A stretch of DNA of 64,000 bases from Neoechinorhynchus agilis (lineage: Eukaryota > Acanthocephala): NCBI GenBank assembly GCA_051530055.1, contig CM121341.1, forward strand, positions 1,178,001 to 1,242,000, written 5' to 3'. Numbering within the stretch: the first letter of the stretch is position 1; each line of letters begins with the position of its first letter. The notes under the pieces were generated by a model. It was not told the origin of the DNA, made no database searches, and worked only from the letters and a program-made list of their open reading frames with translations. The position numbers and the translations under genes were made by a program. Shown piece after piece: positions 35,889 to 46,979 of this stretch.

Positions 35889-36095
35889 TCATTTGAAAAA
35901 AGAATGGACAAAGCTTGACTCTTTACTCCTCGAATCGGTGCTCGCTTTTTCTAAACTGTTTCGCCTGCCGATCTCAATGAAGGCAGAAGTAGTTCTCCTT
36001 TTGCGTTGAACGTGACTCCAATAACTAACGCCAATTGCTATTGAACATGTGAACGCCATAGAAGTGAACAGGACAACCCTGGACGCAGTTGACAT
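35889..36095 (-). CDS. PET117-like small mitochondrial protein (left-arm copy)
   Basis: 68-residue ORF. It starts STASRVVLFTSMAFTCSIAI (one N-terminal membrane segment), then GVSYWSHVQRKRR, then a polar, basic tail. Size, N-terminal hydrophobic segment and the V-x-x-x-x-Q-x-x-R pattern resemble PET117, a chaperone of cytochrome c oxidase assembly; this is a judgement from pattern, not alignment. A TATA box (plus-strand CCTTTATATA) lies at 36186-36195, about 91 bp upstream. The right copy (50550-50756) differs at one residue (IEIGRR versus IEIDRR). Confidence 0.45.
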   Translation of the reverse strand: MSTASRVVLFTSMAFTCSIAIGVSYWSHVQRKRRTTSAFIEIGRRNSLEKASTDSRSKESSFVHSFFK

Positions 36096-36573
36096 TATCC
36101 ACGAAACCGAAATTCAAAAACAGTGTAAAGCCGCTTAGAAAATGAACTCACTTTTGTCCAAATCGAAAAAGATCTCTGAACGAAGCCTTTATATACGTAA
36201 AGATCGGCAAGAACCCAAGTGCAGAACAATTATGATGCAACGACCATTCCAATTATGGAATAGAATCTCTAACACTTTTTCAGATATGAATAGGTTTTCA
36301 AATCAATATTACATGCGATTTTCGAAGAAACATGGTGACTCCAGAAAAAGGACTGGTCGATTGCGTTTCGGAAGTGGGTTAAATGTCAAATTTGCGTCGA
36401 AGAATCGTGAAAGGAACTCTTTTAAGCCAATCAATAACCTCATCTTTTAATACATTCTACGTAGCTCGTTTCGCTAAGAATTACTAATAAAGACCATCGA
36501 GAGAATTTTTGTTAACGCGAAATAGTGATTGCGATCGTTTTTGCAAAAAAATTAAAAAACCATTACAACGGAT

Positions 36574-37015
36574 TTGCGCGGGAGTAAGTGGGCCGTGCGA
36601 GGTACAGCCAATAAAAAGACAGCCATGGGCCCGAAGGGAATTGAGATGCACACTGGAGTTCCGGACATAGGCCCGCAAATAAGCGGTTGGCGAAACAAAA
36701 CCTTGAGGATAATTAACAACGAACAACACAAAGATGCATATTCTTTTTTGTGCATCCTCGTTGATGTTTGTCAAAAAATGGGAGTTGAAAAAGAAACAGA
36801 CAGTTATATTAGTCCAAATTTTAGAAACTCTTAAAAATAGGCGAACAAAGAAGGAAGTTTATGCGTTTGGTAGGTATAAAAATATCTTTGACTCTGATCA
36901 ATTCTGGATTTCGCAATATATTTCAAGAGTAGAAATTTATATTAATGACTTTACACAATTCCTTAAGAACGTTTATATTTTAAGAAAAATGTGTCATACT
37001 AGAAATTTTGGTTGA
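36574..37015 (+). CDS. Unknown overlapping ORF pair (left-arm copy)
   Basis: ORFs 36574-36834 (86 aa) and 36734-37015 (93 aa) overlap in different frames and are preserved in the right arm (50071-49630). The second has KKQTVILVQILETLKNRRTK and WISQYISRVEIYINDFTQFL and looks more protein-like. No family is recognised. They could be two exons of one gene or chance ORFs carried by the duplication. Homology to fragments of this stretch reappears in the palindrome spacer. Confidence 0.25.
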
Positions 37016-37247
37016 TCGCCATCCAACAAATAATCCCATCCTTTATTCAATTTGAGATCAAGACGTTTTGCGAGGCTATCGGAAATGGAGGATCATCTAT
37101 TAAAGAAGAAAATTAATTCACTGTAGGATTGAAATCCATCAGAATATTGTGCATAGTCCGCAAAGATAAAAAACAAATTCGGTTAATTCAAATGTTATTT
37201 ATGATTGGAAAGTTATCTCGGTTTAAAATCGTTATAAATTTTTAATA

Positions 37248-38285
37248 TTATGGTTGTTTAATGAGATCAAATCTTCTGCTACATTCCTCTATTAACTGCT
37301 TTAGACTTCCAAAGGATCGATCACCAATGATGCGATTATCAAAAATCAAGCGTTTTGCAGTCAATCGCTTCACAGGCGACACTTCCAATAGCTCGTCACT
37401 TATTTCTATAATATCGATTTCTGCAGAATAGTCTTCACTTTGCTTGATTTTCAAGTCAGGATTAAATCTACTATTGTGAGATTGACCAAAATACTTTTTT
37501 AGGAAATCCTTTAGTAGTTGACCAAATGACCACATATCGATTGCGCCGGTGATTTTCATTGAAGATGAATCAAAAATTTCGGGTGCAATGTAATGGTTAA
37601 AGGACTCATGGAACTTTAAATTGTCGATGATTTCTATTCGAAATATTTTTTGCGAATACGACAAAAAGTACGAATACCTTTATAGGTTTCATTTCGTGAT
37701 CGATCAAAGCAATCTGAAAACCAAGATATCTTGATAAATCCAAGCTCACTCAACAGTAAATTCCAGCTTCGCAATCTCATATGAATTATTTCTTTTGAAT
37801 GAAGATAATGAAGACCATCAGCTATTTGAAACGTAATATTTCGCAAAATTGATGGTGGTACGCTAATCATAGAATCCATCAAAATAAGACTCAATGGCCA
37901 CCCGATTGGATAATATGAAAGTATTAGTCGTCCATCGACTATTGCACTGCTGTCAAATACACAAACACTAAAGTGGTCAAGCTTCTTTAATATTTCAGCT
38001 TCCTTTAAAAGATCCTTTAATCGGGGACATTATGCTGATTTGTTAAAGAAATCCAACCTTTTCAAGTTCTTTTTTTGTGGCAGATTTTACCATCAATGCG
38101 GAAAGATCAGAATATTCTCGATGAATGTGAATTTTCCTAAAATTCACTTTTCTTGTTAAATAAATTAAATTCTTATAAATATTCACCATGATACGTCGTC
38201 CAAGAAAATGCGCTTTACTGTGCATGTTTTCAACATCATTTTTTCTCAAATTTGCAATTACGCTTAAAAAAGGACGACAATGCAT
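37248..38285 (-). CDS. Pseudokinase, protein-kinase fold without catalytic residues (left-arm copy)
   Basis: Three exons, 38285-38058, 38014-37678 and 37633-37248, with 43- and 44-bp GT-AG introns; 316 residues. It matches the copy at 48360-49397 except for a few residues (MHCRPF versus MYCRPF, RKVNF versus RKMNF). Kinase landmarks and lost motifs are described for the right copy. The reading frame and splice sites are intact here too, even though the neighbouring zinc-finger gene in this arm is broken. Function unknown. Confidence 0.7.
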
Positions 38286-38439
38286 TTAAAATTGAATCAG
38301 TAATCGTTGCTAGGGAAATTATTCTACTTTAATTTCAATCGGCCACGTTCAATATTCTTCGACTTTTTCGTTGATAAATTGGGTAAAAGAATTCTTACAG
38401 TAAATAAAGATAAATCGTAAGTTCGAAAATAACATAATA

Positions 38440-39405
38440 AAAGTTCTTTTATTTATATGCAACTTGAGGTGGACAATTCGTGCACAAAAGAAGATTATAA
38501 CAACGATACCAAGAAGAGCTTTTCGTTCTATAGAATCTTTTGCAGTTGATTGTCTCATTGGTTTGCTGCCGATACTTTTGAGAACTCTGAAAAGCCGATA
38601 TGTTTTCGGTGTTTGCATTTCGATCGCGATTACCACCATCTTTTTTATTTTAATCTTCGGCCGTTTTGAAGAGGGAATTTGCACATTTGGCACACAAGAC
38701 TTTTTCTTGTTTGTAATACCAGGAAACACATTCATTGGTGCCACAAAGAAGACAAGGTTTTCCTGTTTTGCTTTTAAGCAAACGCGAAGGAATGTTTTCT
38801 AAGCCGCGTTGTGAATGTAAAAACTCATTGACAATTTCAAGTCCAAGGATCCCGGCGTTATTGTAATTTGTAGCTTCCCGTCGAATCAGGTTGTCAAGCT
38901 CTTTTACAAGCCAGGATTGTTCATTGTATCCTGATGGTTGTTCAATTCTGGGCACATTTCGTCCAATTAATCCTTGAGCGTTTTGCGTCGCCGTAGAAGC
39001 TATTCTTTGATCATTGTTTTGAGCAGTGTCCGAAGATCGATTCACAAAATCAAATAACGCTGGAAGGGAAGCAGCGATTATTGGAGCGACTGATCTCATG
39101 CCGGCCATAAGCTCGTTCATTACATTCACTTGTGGAGTTGGAACACTGGCAGGAAACTGGTTTGTAATTCTCGGTGAATCATTGCGATTACCAGGAAGAT
39201 CGGCAAATTCATTTTGATTTGCTGGTGGATTGAGTCGACTATCATTTGAATCCCTCGCTCCAATTTGTTGCCCTGATCTCCTTGTTACATGAGAACTCGC
39301 CAGTATGCGAACGTTTGAAGGATCGACTACGGAGCCTGGATTTTGTAGCAGGTTTTCCACTCGGTCAAGGAGGCATCGAAGAATGTCATATACTCCGGGA
39401 TCCAT
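38440..39405 (-). pseudogene. GATA-like zinc-finger gene, truncated copy (left arm)
   Basis: ORF 39405-38650 (251 aa) matches the N-terminal 185 residues of the right-arm gene, then has a 65-residue segment missing on the right, including one finger, C-LL-C-x7-W-x8-C-AK-C. It stops at TAA where the right copy has TCA (Ser). The same frame continues past the stop with recognisable sequence to about 38460 (a second finger with Cys replaced by Phe), then is cut and joined to the pseudokinase block. The last two thirds of the gene are absent. It may be a short functional protein or a decayed copy. Confidence 0.7.
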
Positions 39406-39507
39406 TGGTGAAACTAAATGTTTGGTTTAATGAATAGAATTCGGAAATTTAATAAAAGTGTCGCGTTCTATCTTGACTAAGACGAATGATCCGGGATTTT
39501 TCAGAGC

Positions 39508-39520
39508 GCATATATATACC
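39508..39520 (-). promoter_or_regulatory. TATA box of left zinc-finger copy
   Basis: Minus strand GGTATATATATG, about 105 bp upstream of the ATG at 39405. It is conserved in the right arm at 44632-44643, with the surrounding sequence. Confidence 0.5.
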
Positions 39521-41640
39521 TATGGCTTAGAAACAATGATTTGACGAATGAGCTTGTTTTGTACACATCGCTAATACAGTTTCGTGGGAGCTCCTTGGTT
39601 GTGTTTTCCACAATGTTTTCTCCCTTTAGAATATGCAAGTGTTAATCTTTTTGTGTGTCACGACTTTGTAATCAGCAAATGCTTTGCAAAACAAAAACTA
39701 ATAATATTGTAAATTAACGGGCGTAAAAGAACATAAAAAGTTTGAACTTTTGAAGGCCGGTTATGTTCGTTTAGGAAATTAAAATACTACCTTTTTTAAC
39801 AGCTTGTTTTCTAGCTAACAACCTTCTGTAATGAAAAATATTATTTGCTTTGGACGTTAGCCTTGTGAAATACTACTTGATTTTCCCGCCGCATTATTCA
39901 TAAAACAAAATTTTGCTTTTAAAAGGACATGCAAATTTTTTTTGATCGGAACAGTATTCGAAAATAAAAATTTTAGCGCAATTGTAAATTTCCTTCAAAT
40001 TCAGTACAAGTGGTTTTTTACCATGGGATCATTGTAAAGCGAAAAACCCGATTTTATGCCGTGATATCCGGTATTTTGTATGACAAACTTTTGTGTATTT
40101 GACTCTGAATGTCAATGTTACTGAACGATTTTTCTAACTATTTTTTCGTGCCATGTATTGGCCTCGCCTCGCTTGCGTTTATATTTGCCTTACTTTAAAA
40201 GTTAAGGATTAAGGCGCAACGCAAGGAACAATCGAATTTTTTTTCTTTGAATAAATTACATAGCAGAAAGTTAACTATTAAAATTTAATTGTCAGTGCTT
40301 GCAACGCTTCTTTGATCTCATTGGCGGCCGCGAAGTATTTAATGCTTCATGCGCCAATAATATTTCTACTGAAATTTCAAATGAGTGTGGTTTCAGTAAG
40401 CGAAAATACAAAACGTTTATACTATTTTGAGGCCATGTGAAACTCAATAAAATTAAATAAATAGCTAATGCGAAGCCGTAATACTTTCTTACTGGCTGAA
40501 TTGTATAATTGTGCTAATCAAATTGATCGAACGATTCGTTTTTCTAGGAAAATGGTTTCAAATCAAATCCGTTCGACACAATTTCTATTTTATTTTTGTT
40601 TCATGCCTTTCTTGGTTTAATGAGAGTTACGATGCACACCTTAAAACTAATTGTAACCAAAGCCAACAATATAATTGCACGAATAATCGATTTCCAATTG
40701 ATGCTTTTTGGCACCACTTTTCATGCTAAAATGTTTTGTGAGAATATTGCGACATTATTTCTTAAATAGTGTCTTGGAAGTTCATTTTATGGAAACACGA
40801 CATTACGAATATAATTTATGCATTGAGTTTTAATGTATATCTTCTGAATTTAATGGAGAATCTTTAATCGAATATTTGGAATTATGCACGACTTTAACTT
40901 GAATGTTTTGGGTTAGAAAAAATGAACATTTTTCTTTCAAAGCTACATTGAATAGTCTTATAAATCTGACGCTTGCAAGTTCTACTTTAGCAACATCTGA
41001 AGGATTAAAATATATTTACAGTTATCAGAAAATGTTTCGCTCTTTTGTTTAAGTAAATATTTCCACATGTTTCAATCGATGAGATTAATGAAGCATTTTT
41101 AAAAACAATCTTTTTAGAACATAAGCTAGCAAGCTAACGATTCAAACAATGTGACCGAAAATTGAAAGCAATTAAAAATTCTTTGTCAGCGAAGAACAAA
41201 ATAATACGATAAATTAATAAAATAAAAATGCGATGTAAATTATGCTTTGTATAAACATATAAGAATCTTCAATGTTTTTCGAAACTATAAAATGACCAAA
41301 AGCGGTCGTGAATTCCGCATTCATTGCCCGTTATTTCGAAAGCGATTAGGGTTCCCAGTTTTTTTAGTATTAATGCATGACAAAATTTTTAATTGATTTG
41401 ATAAAGAAATTATAATGAAGGGAACAATATTTACTGATTTTTCAATAAAACGCTTATTTGCAAGGGAGTATAGAGATAAATATGTAAGAAAATTGCGAAT
41501 ATTTGCTCAATCTCATTTCTTGTAATTCGTCGATCAAAATCGGATTCATAGCTTTTGTAAAATTTTATATGGTTCAAGGGCGAAGGGTTTGCATGAACAC
41601 TTTTTATTTCTCTGTTTCCGAAGAAAAAATTCTTTGTTCA
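39521..41640. other. Non-coding inner part of left arm
   Basis: AT-rich. The ORF at 40511-40729 also exists in mirror form (43655-43437, one residue different) but has no family and low complexity. Beyond 40741 the match with the right arm becomes gapped and diverged. Confidence 0.4.
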
Positions 41641-42659
41641 CTAATTTTTAAGAGGTTCAACAATTTGGATTAATGCAGCTGTCTGTTTCTTTTTCAACTC
41701 CTATTTTCCGGACAACGACAACGAAGATTCGTCAAAAAGAAGGAAACGTTTAAGAAAGTTCATCACAGAACACTTTAGGGAGAACAAATTTTTACATATT
41801 AATTTAAGAACCGAGCACAGTTCGAATTGTAGTTTAGAAGTCTTGTACCGGTAAATAATTGTAATTAAGAACGTTTCGAACTTCGCTGGGTTCATCATTG
41901 GTTCTAAAATATAAGTGGTTAAATTGTTATTCGGCTCTCGCACGCGCTAATGGTTGATTGTTTTGTTTCACTTATTATCTATGCAGACCGAGTTTGTATT
42001 CTCGTTAATGGTTTCGGGGACCAAAAAGTAAACGATCAATTCATCAACTAAACCCGTTTCGATCGATTTTAAAGATATAAAAATCGTCTCAAAAACAAGG
42101 ATGTAAAAAAGTTACAATGCGATAATTCAAGCTAAAATTGGTCACTCGAATATCGCCGTTCTTGTTATTACATTCATGCTTGCCAGTATAAATACATGAT
42201 TTTTAGTTGTAAACTTGGATGCTTTTATTTCCGATATCGATTTTATGCCAACATTGTTTTGTGCCATTGACCGAAATATAGAATTTATTTTTTTGAAATG
42301 TGAGACCGTAATTGCTGCGTAGCTTCATTGGAATTCAGAAAATTCCGTTGTAATGGTTTTTTTAAATTTTATGCAAAAAAAACCGCAATCACTATTTCGC
42401 GTTAACAAAAATTCTCTCGATGGTCTTTATTAGTAGTTCTTCGCGAAACGAGCTACGTAGAATGTATTAAAAGATGAGGTTATTGATTGGCCTAAAAGAG
42501 TTCCTATCACAAGTCTTCGTACGCAAATTTGACATTTTACCTTAATGTTTTCTAAATTTGTATTTAACGACTTCGTAAACGAAAATAAGAAGATAAGTTT
42601 TGCACAAAATAGGTCCTATAATTTATTATCAGCAGGACGCTTTGCACTAGATTTTCGAT
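41641..42659. repeat. Palindrome spacer containing a third, displaced piece of arm sequence
   Basis: 41645-41710 matches 49803-49868, and 42341-42540 matches 50068-50268, both on the plus strand and in the same order, diverged. The 630 bp between them is unrelated to the 200 bp at 49869-50067. The rest of the spacer has no partner in the window. No gene is recognised; the ORF at 41943-41701 looks random. Confidence 0.75.
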
Positions 42660-44631
42660 GCATGAACTTAAAAGGTCATCTTTATGGTTCATGGTTTCTT
42701 TTTCTTCGGGAACAGAAAGTGTTTTTGCAAACACTTTGCCCTTGAACAATATAAAATTGTTCAAATGCTACGAATATAATTTTGATGAACGTATCACAAG
42801 AAATGAAATTGAGCGAACATTCCCAAATTTCTTACATATTTATGTTTATACTCCATTGCAAATAAGCGTTTTATTACAAAATCAGTAAAATTTGTTTCTC
42901 TTATAATAATTTTTTTCACCTAACCGGTTAAAAATTTCGTCATACTTTAATACTAAAACGATTGAGAACCCTAATCACTTTCGAAATAAAGAGCAATGAC
43001 TGCGGAATTTACGACCCTTTTGGCCAACACTGGAGATTCTTATATGTTAAAACAAAGCATAATTTACATCGCATTTTTATTTTATTAATTTATCGTATCA
43101 TTTTAATCTTAGCTGACAATGAATTTTTAACTGCTTTCAATTTTCCGTCAGATTGTTTGAATCCTTAGCTTGCTAGCTTATGTTCTAAAAATATTGTTTT
43201 TAAGAATGCTTCATTAATCTAACATAACTGTGAACATATTTTAATCCTTGAGATGTTGCTAAAGTAGAACTTGCAAGCGTCAAGCATTCAAATTAAAGTC
43301 GTAGATTCTCCATTAAATTCAGAAGAGATACAGGAAAACTCAATGAATAAATTATATTCGTAATGTCGTGTTTCCATAAAATGAACTTCCAAGACGCTAT
43401 TTAAGAAATAATGTCGCAATATTCTCACAAAACATTTTAGCATGAAAAGTGGTGCCAAAAAGCATCAATTGGAAATCGATTATTCGTGCAATTATATTGT
43501 TGGCTTTGGTTACAATTAGTTTTAAGGTGTGCATCGTAACTCTCATTAAACCTAGAAAGGCATGAAACAAAAATAAAATAGAAATTGTGTCGAACGGATT
43601 TGATTTGAAACCATTTTCCTAGAAAAACGAATCGTTCGATCAATTTGATTAACACAATTACACAATTCAGCCAGTAGGAAAGTATTACGGCTTCGCATTA
43701 GCTATTTATTTGGTCTTATTGAGTTTCACATGGCCTCAAAATAGTATAAACGTTTTGTATTTTCGCTTACTGAAACCACACTCATTTGAAATTTCAGTAG
43801 AAATATTATTGGCGCATGAAGCATTAAATACTTCGCGGCCGCCAATGAGATCAAAGAAGCGTTGCAAGCACTGACAATTAAATTTTAATAGTTAACTTTC
43901 TGCTATGTAATTTATTCAAAGAAAAAAATTCGATTGTTCCTTGCGTTGCGCCTTAATCCTTAACTTTTAAAGTAAGGCAAATATAAACGCAAGCGAGGCG
44001 AGGCCAATACATGGCACGAAAAAATAGTTAGAAAAATCGTTCAGTAACATTGACATTCAGAGTCAAATACACAAAAGTTTGTCATACAAAAAACCGAATA
44101 GCACGGTACAAAATCGGGTTTTTCGCTTTGCAGTGATCCTATGGTAAAAAACAACTAAAGGAAATTTACAATTGCGCTAAAATTTTTATTTTCGAATACT
44201 GTTCCGATCAAAAAAAATTTGCATGTCTTTTTAAAAGCAAAATTTTGTTTTATGAATAATGCGGCGGGAAAATCAAGTAGTATTTCACAAGGCTAACGTC
44301 CAAAGCAAATAATATTTTTCATTACAGAAGGTTGTTAGCTAGAAAACAAGCTGTTAAAAAGGTAGTATTTTAATTTCCTAAACGAACATAACCGGCCTTC
44401 AAAAGTTCAAACTTTTTATGTTCTTTAACGCCCGTTAATTTACAATATTATTAGTTTTTGTTTTGCAAAGCATTTGCTGATTACAAAGTCGTGACACACA
44501 AAAAGATTAACACTTGCATATTCTAAAGGAAGAAAACATTGTGGAAAACACAACCAAGGAGCTCCCATGAAACTGTATTAGCGATGTGTAGCAAACAAGC
44601 TCATTCGTCAAATCATTGTTTCTAAGCCATA

Positions 44632-44643
44632 GGTATATATATG
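44632..44643 (+). promoter_or_regulatory. TATA box of zinc-finger gene
   Basis: GGTATATATATG lies 113 bp upstream of the ATG at 44747. It is retained in both arms. Confidence 0.5.
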
Positions 44644-44746
44644 CGCTCTGAAAAATCCCGGATCATTCGTCTTAGTCAAGATAGAACGCGACACTTTTAT
44701 AAAATTTCCGAATTCCATTCATTAAACCAAACATTTAGTTTCACCA

Positions 44747-46807
44747 ATGGATACCGCAGTATATGACATTCTTCGATGCCTCCTTGACCGAGTGGAAAAC
44801 CTGCTACAAAATCCAGGCTCCGGAGTCGATCCTTCAAACGTTCCCATACCGGCGAGTTCTCGTGTCACCGGAAGATCAGGGCTACAAATGGGAGCGAGGG
44901 ATTCAAGTGATAGTCGAATCAATCAACCAGCAAATCAAAATGAATTTGCCGATCTTCTTGGTCTGCGCAATGATTCACCGAGAATTACAAACCATTTTCC
45001 TGCCAGTGTTCCAACTCCACAAGCGAACTTGATGAACGAGCTTACTGCCAGCATGAGATCAGTCGCTCCAATAATCGCTGCTTCATTTCCAGTGTTATTT
45101 GATTTTGTGAATCGATCTTCGGACAATGCTCAAAACAATAATCAAAGAACAGCTTCTACGGCGACGCAAAACGCTCAAGGATTAATTGGACGAAATGTGC
45201 CCAGAATTGAACAACCATCAGGATACAGTGAACAATCCCGGCTTGTAAAACAGTTTGACAACATGATTCGAAGGGAAGCTACAAATTACAATAACGCCGG
45301 GGATTCAAATAAAAGAAATGGTGATAATCGCGATCGAAATGCAAACACCGAAAACATATCGGCTTGTCATAGTTCTTCAAAGTATCGACAGCAAACCGAT
45401 GAGAAAATTTGCTGTCAGAGATGCTATAGAACGAAAAGTTCTTCTTACTATCGCTGTTATAATCTCCTTTTGTGCAAGAATTGTGCACCTCAAATGGCCA
45501 GAAAGGTCTTTGTAAGGTCGCGTGAAAAACAAACCCAGGACTTAAATAAACATCAACGTTCATCGGCAGATCTACCAAACCGAAACAGTAGCAATACCGT
45601 AAATGCCGATCGCGCACAGCAACAGAATTCTCGCGATGACAAAATCTGTGTTATGTGTAAGATAAACAAAAGTTCGAGGTGGCAAAAGTTCGGGGAATTC
45701 TGGATTTGCCAAAAATGCATAGATTTGTGTACATTCTCAGTTATGGCACAATTGGCAAACATTCAAGTTGCAGCTGGGCGACAAACAAGTGCTTCTTGGG
45801 GAGCAGCGCAAACGAATGCTTTAAATCCAAATATTGTTCATGCGCCAACACACGCTATGAAACCGATGTTCAGTGATGTTCAAGAAATAATTTCAAACGA
45901 AAGTCCTGCAATAAAGAGTTCGCAACATCATGTTCCTTCGACTGGCAGTCTTCACGGATCCCATAATCCACATCGCCGCTGCAATGAATCGTCTTGCTCA
46001 AAATGTTCCGCGAATGAGAGCACTCAGTGGTACAGCTACGGGCGATTTAAATTCTGCGAAACGTGCATTGGAACTATCGTTCCTGGATCAAAGCGTCCAT
46101 CGGAAAACGTTCAAACAAATTATGTTCAAACATTTCAAAACGAACAAGCGCATGATACTCCAGCGCGAAATCCGGAATTCGAATTTGTTTCAATTGTACC
46201 AGAACCTGGAATCGCTGAAAGCTCATCGATGTATGATTCTGATGGATTGTGTCAATGCGAGACTTGTATGAAATTTAAAAACCCGGTTAATCAAAGTGCG
46301 GCAAGCAGCATCGGTCGACAAATTGACAAATCCGAAACTGTGAATGCGCCAATCGCTGTAACGGAAAAGGCAGTAACGAAGTCAGATAAGCAAGAACGTC
46401 GGAATCCTAACGATTCCAGGTTCAAGCACTTAAACCAACGTCTATTTTGTTGTCGGTGCAAGAAAATTACAAAAACACTCCGGTATCGTCGCGGTAATTT
46501 ATATTACTGCCAACGATGTTTTCAACTTGAACAAACCACGGCGTCTGGATCCATAACGAATCCTTTAGCTGGTTCATCTTTCGCCGCACCAGTTGCACAT
46601 TTTATAGCGGTAACGCGAGCCGAGGAAGATAGCATTGAACGCTTTATTGATCATCAAACAGCATTTTGCCTCGAAGCGCCATCAATCAAAACGGATTATT
46701 TGGAAAACCGCAAATCTACAGCAACGATTCAAGCGAGTCTTCGATTGGCTAGGGAGTCGCAAGAGCGAGGTGATGATCAAAGTGCAGAATCAAAAAAACG
46801 GGAATAA
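44747..46807 (+). CDS. Protein with four GATA-like zinc fingers (right-arm, long copy)
   Basis: Uninterrupted 686-residue ORF. The N-terminal 190 residues (VYDILRCLLDRVENLLQN, then Asn/Pro/Ser-rich) resemble no family I know. Four fingers follow with spacing C-x2-C-x16-C-x2-C: C223/C226/C243/C246, C301/C304/C321/C324, C417/C420/C437/C440 and C568/C571/C588/C591. Fingers 2 and 3 have Trp at the eighth loop position (NKSSRWQK, NESTQWYS), exactly where GATA fingers have it, but the loop is one residue shorter than GATA (x17-18). A half finger CQCETC lies near residue 503. Long polar linkers and a charged C-terminus follow. An AATAAA at 46843-46848 can serve polyadenylation. A DNA-binding regulator is the natural guess; the basic tail that follows a GATA finger is not obvious, so binding is unproven. 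Confidence 0.75.
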   Translation: MDTAVYDILRCLLDRVENLLQNPGSGVDPSNVPIPASSRVTGRSGLQMGARDSSDSRINQPANQNEFADLLGLRNDSPRITNHFPASVPTPQANLMNELTASMRSVAPIIAASFPVLFDFVNRSSDNAQNNNQRTASTATQNAQGLIGRNVPRIEQPSGYSEQSRLVKQFDNMIRREATNYNNAGDSNKRNGDNRDRNANTENISACHSSSKYRQQTDEKICCQRCYRTKSSSYYRCYNLLLCKNCAPQMARKVFVRSREKQTQDLNKHQRSSADLPNRNSSNTVNADRAQQQNSRDDKICVMCKINKSSRWQKFGEFWICQKCIDLCTFSVMAQLANIQVAAGRQTSASWGAAQTNALNPNIVHAPTHAMKPMFSDVQEIISNESPAIKSSQHHVPSTGSLHGSHNPHRRCNESSCSKCSANESTQWYSYGRFKFCETCIGTIVPGSKRPSENVQTNYVQTFQNEQAHDTPARNPEFEFVSIVPEPGIAESSSMYDSDGLCQCETCMKFKNPVNQSAASSIGRQIDKSETVNAPIAVTEKAVTKSDKQERRNPNDSRFKHLNQRLFCCRCKKITKTLRYRRGNLYYCQRCFQLEQTTASGSITNPLAGSSFAAPVAHFIAVTRAEEDSIERFIDHQTAFCLEAPSIKTDYLENRKSTATIQASLRLARESQERGDDQSAESKKRE

Positions 46808-46979
46808 TGCAATCAACGCCTCACCCCTTGATCCCCAAACAGAATAAATTGTATTGCGTATTTTTTGCGATTTACAGGGTTGTTGCGCTCGTTGATTTAG
46901 GAAGAGCAATTTTTTGTCAAAGAAGTTGGTGAGCTCCGGTTTGGCTATAAATAATTCTGACAGTTGCTCGCCTTTACAA

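Larger units (their letters stand above)
19555..41640 (-). repeat. Left arm of giant imperfect palindrome
   Basis: Reverse complement of 42660-64000, in blocks. 19555-23700 pairs with 59855-64000 (coordinate sum 83555). 27728-28280 pairs with parts of 58960-59640. 35829-38440 pairs with 48205-50816 (sum 86645). 38460-40740 pairs with 43437-45500 (sum about 84160). 40741-41640 pairs with 42660-43437, clearly more diverged. Unpaired in this arm: the tandem array, the 5' part of the LINE at 26-27.7 kb, mitochondrial Hsp70 and the RTE-gypsy composite. Confidence 0.93.

Noticed and set aside
42545-43168. Small ORFs in the inner right arm (42545, 42658, 42962) as genes
   Set aside because: They are not kept in the mirror copy, are AT-driven in composition, and show no family.
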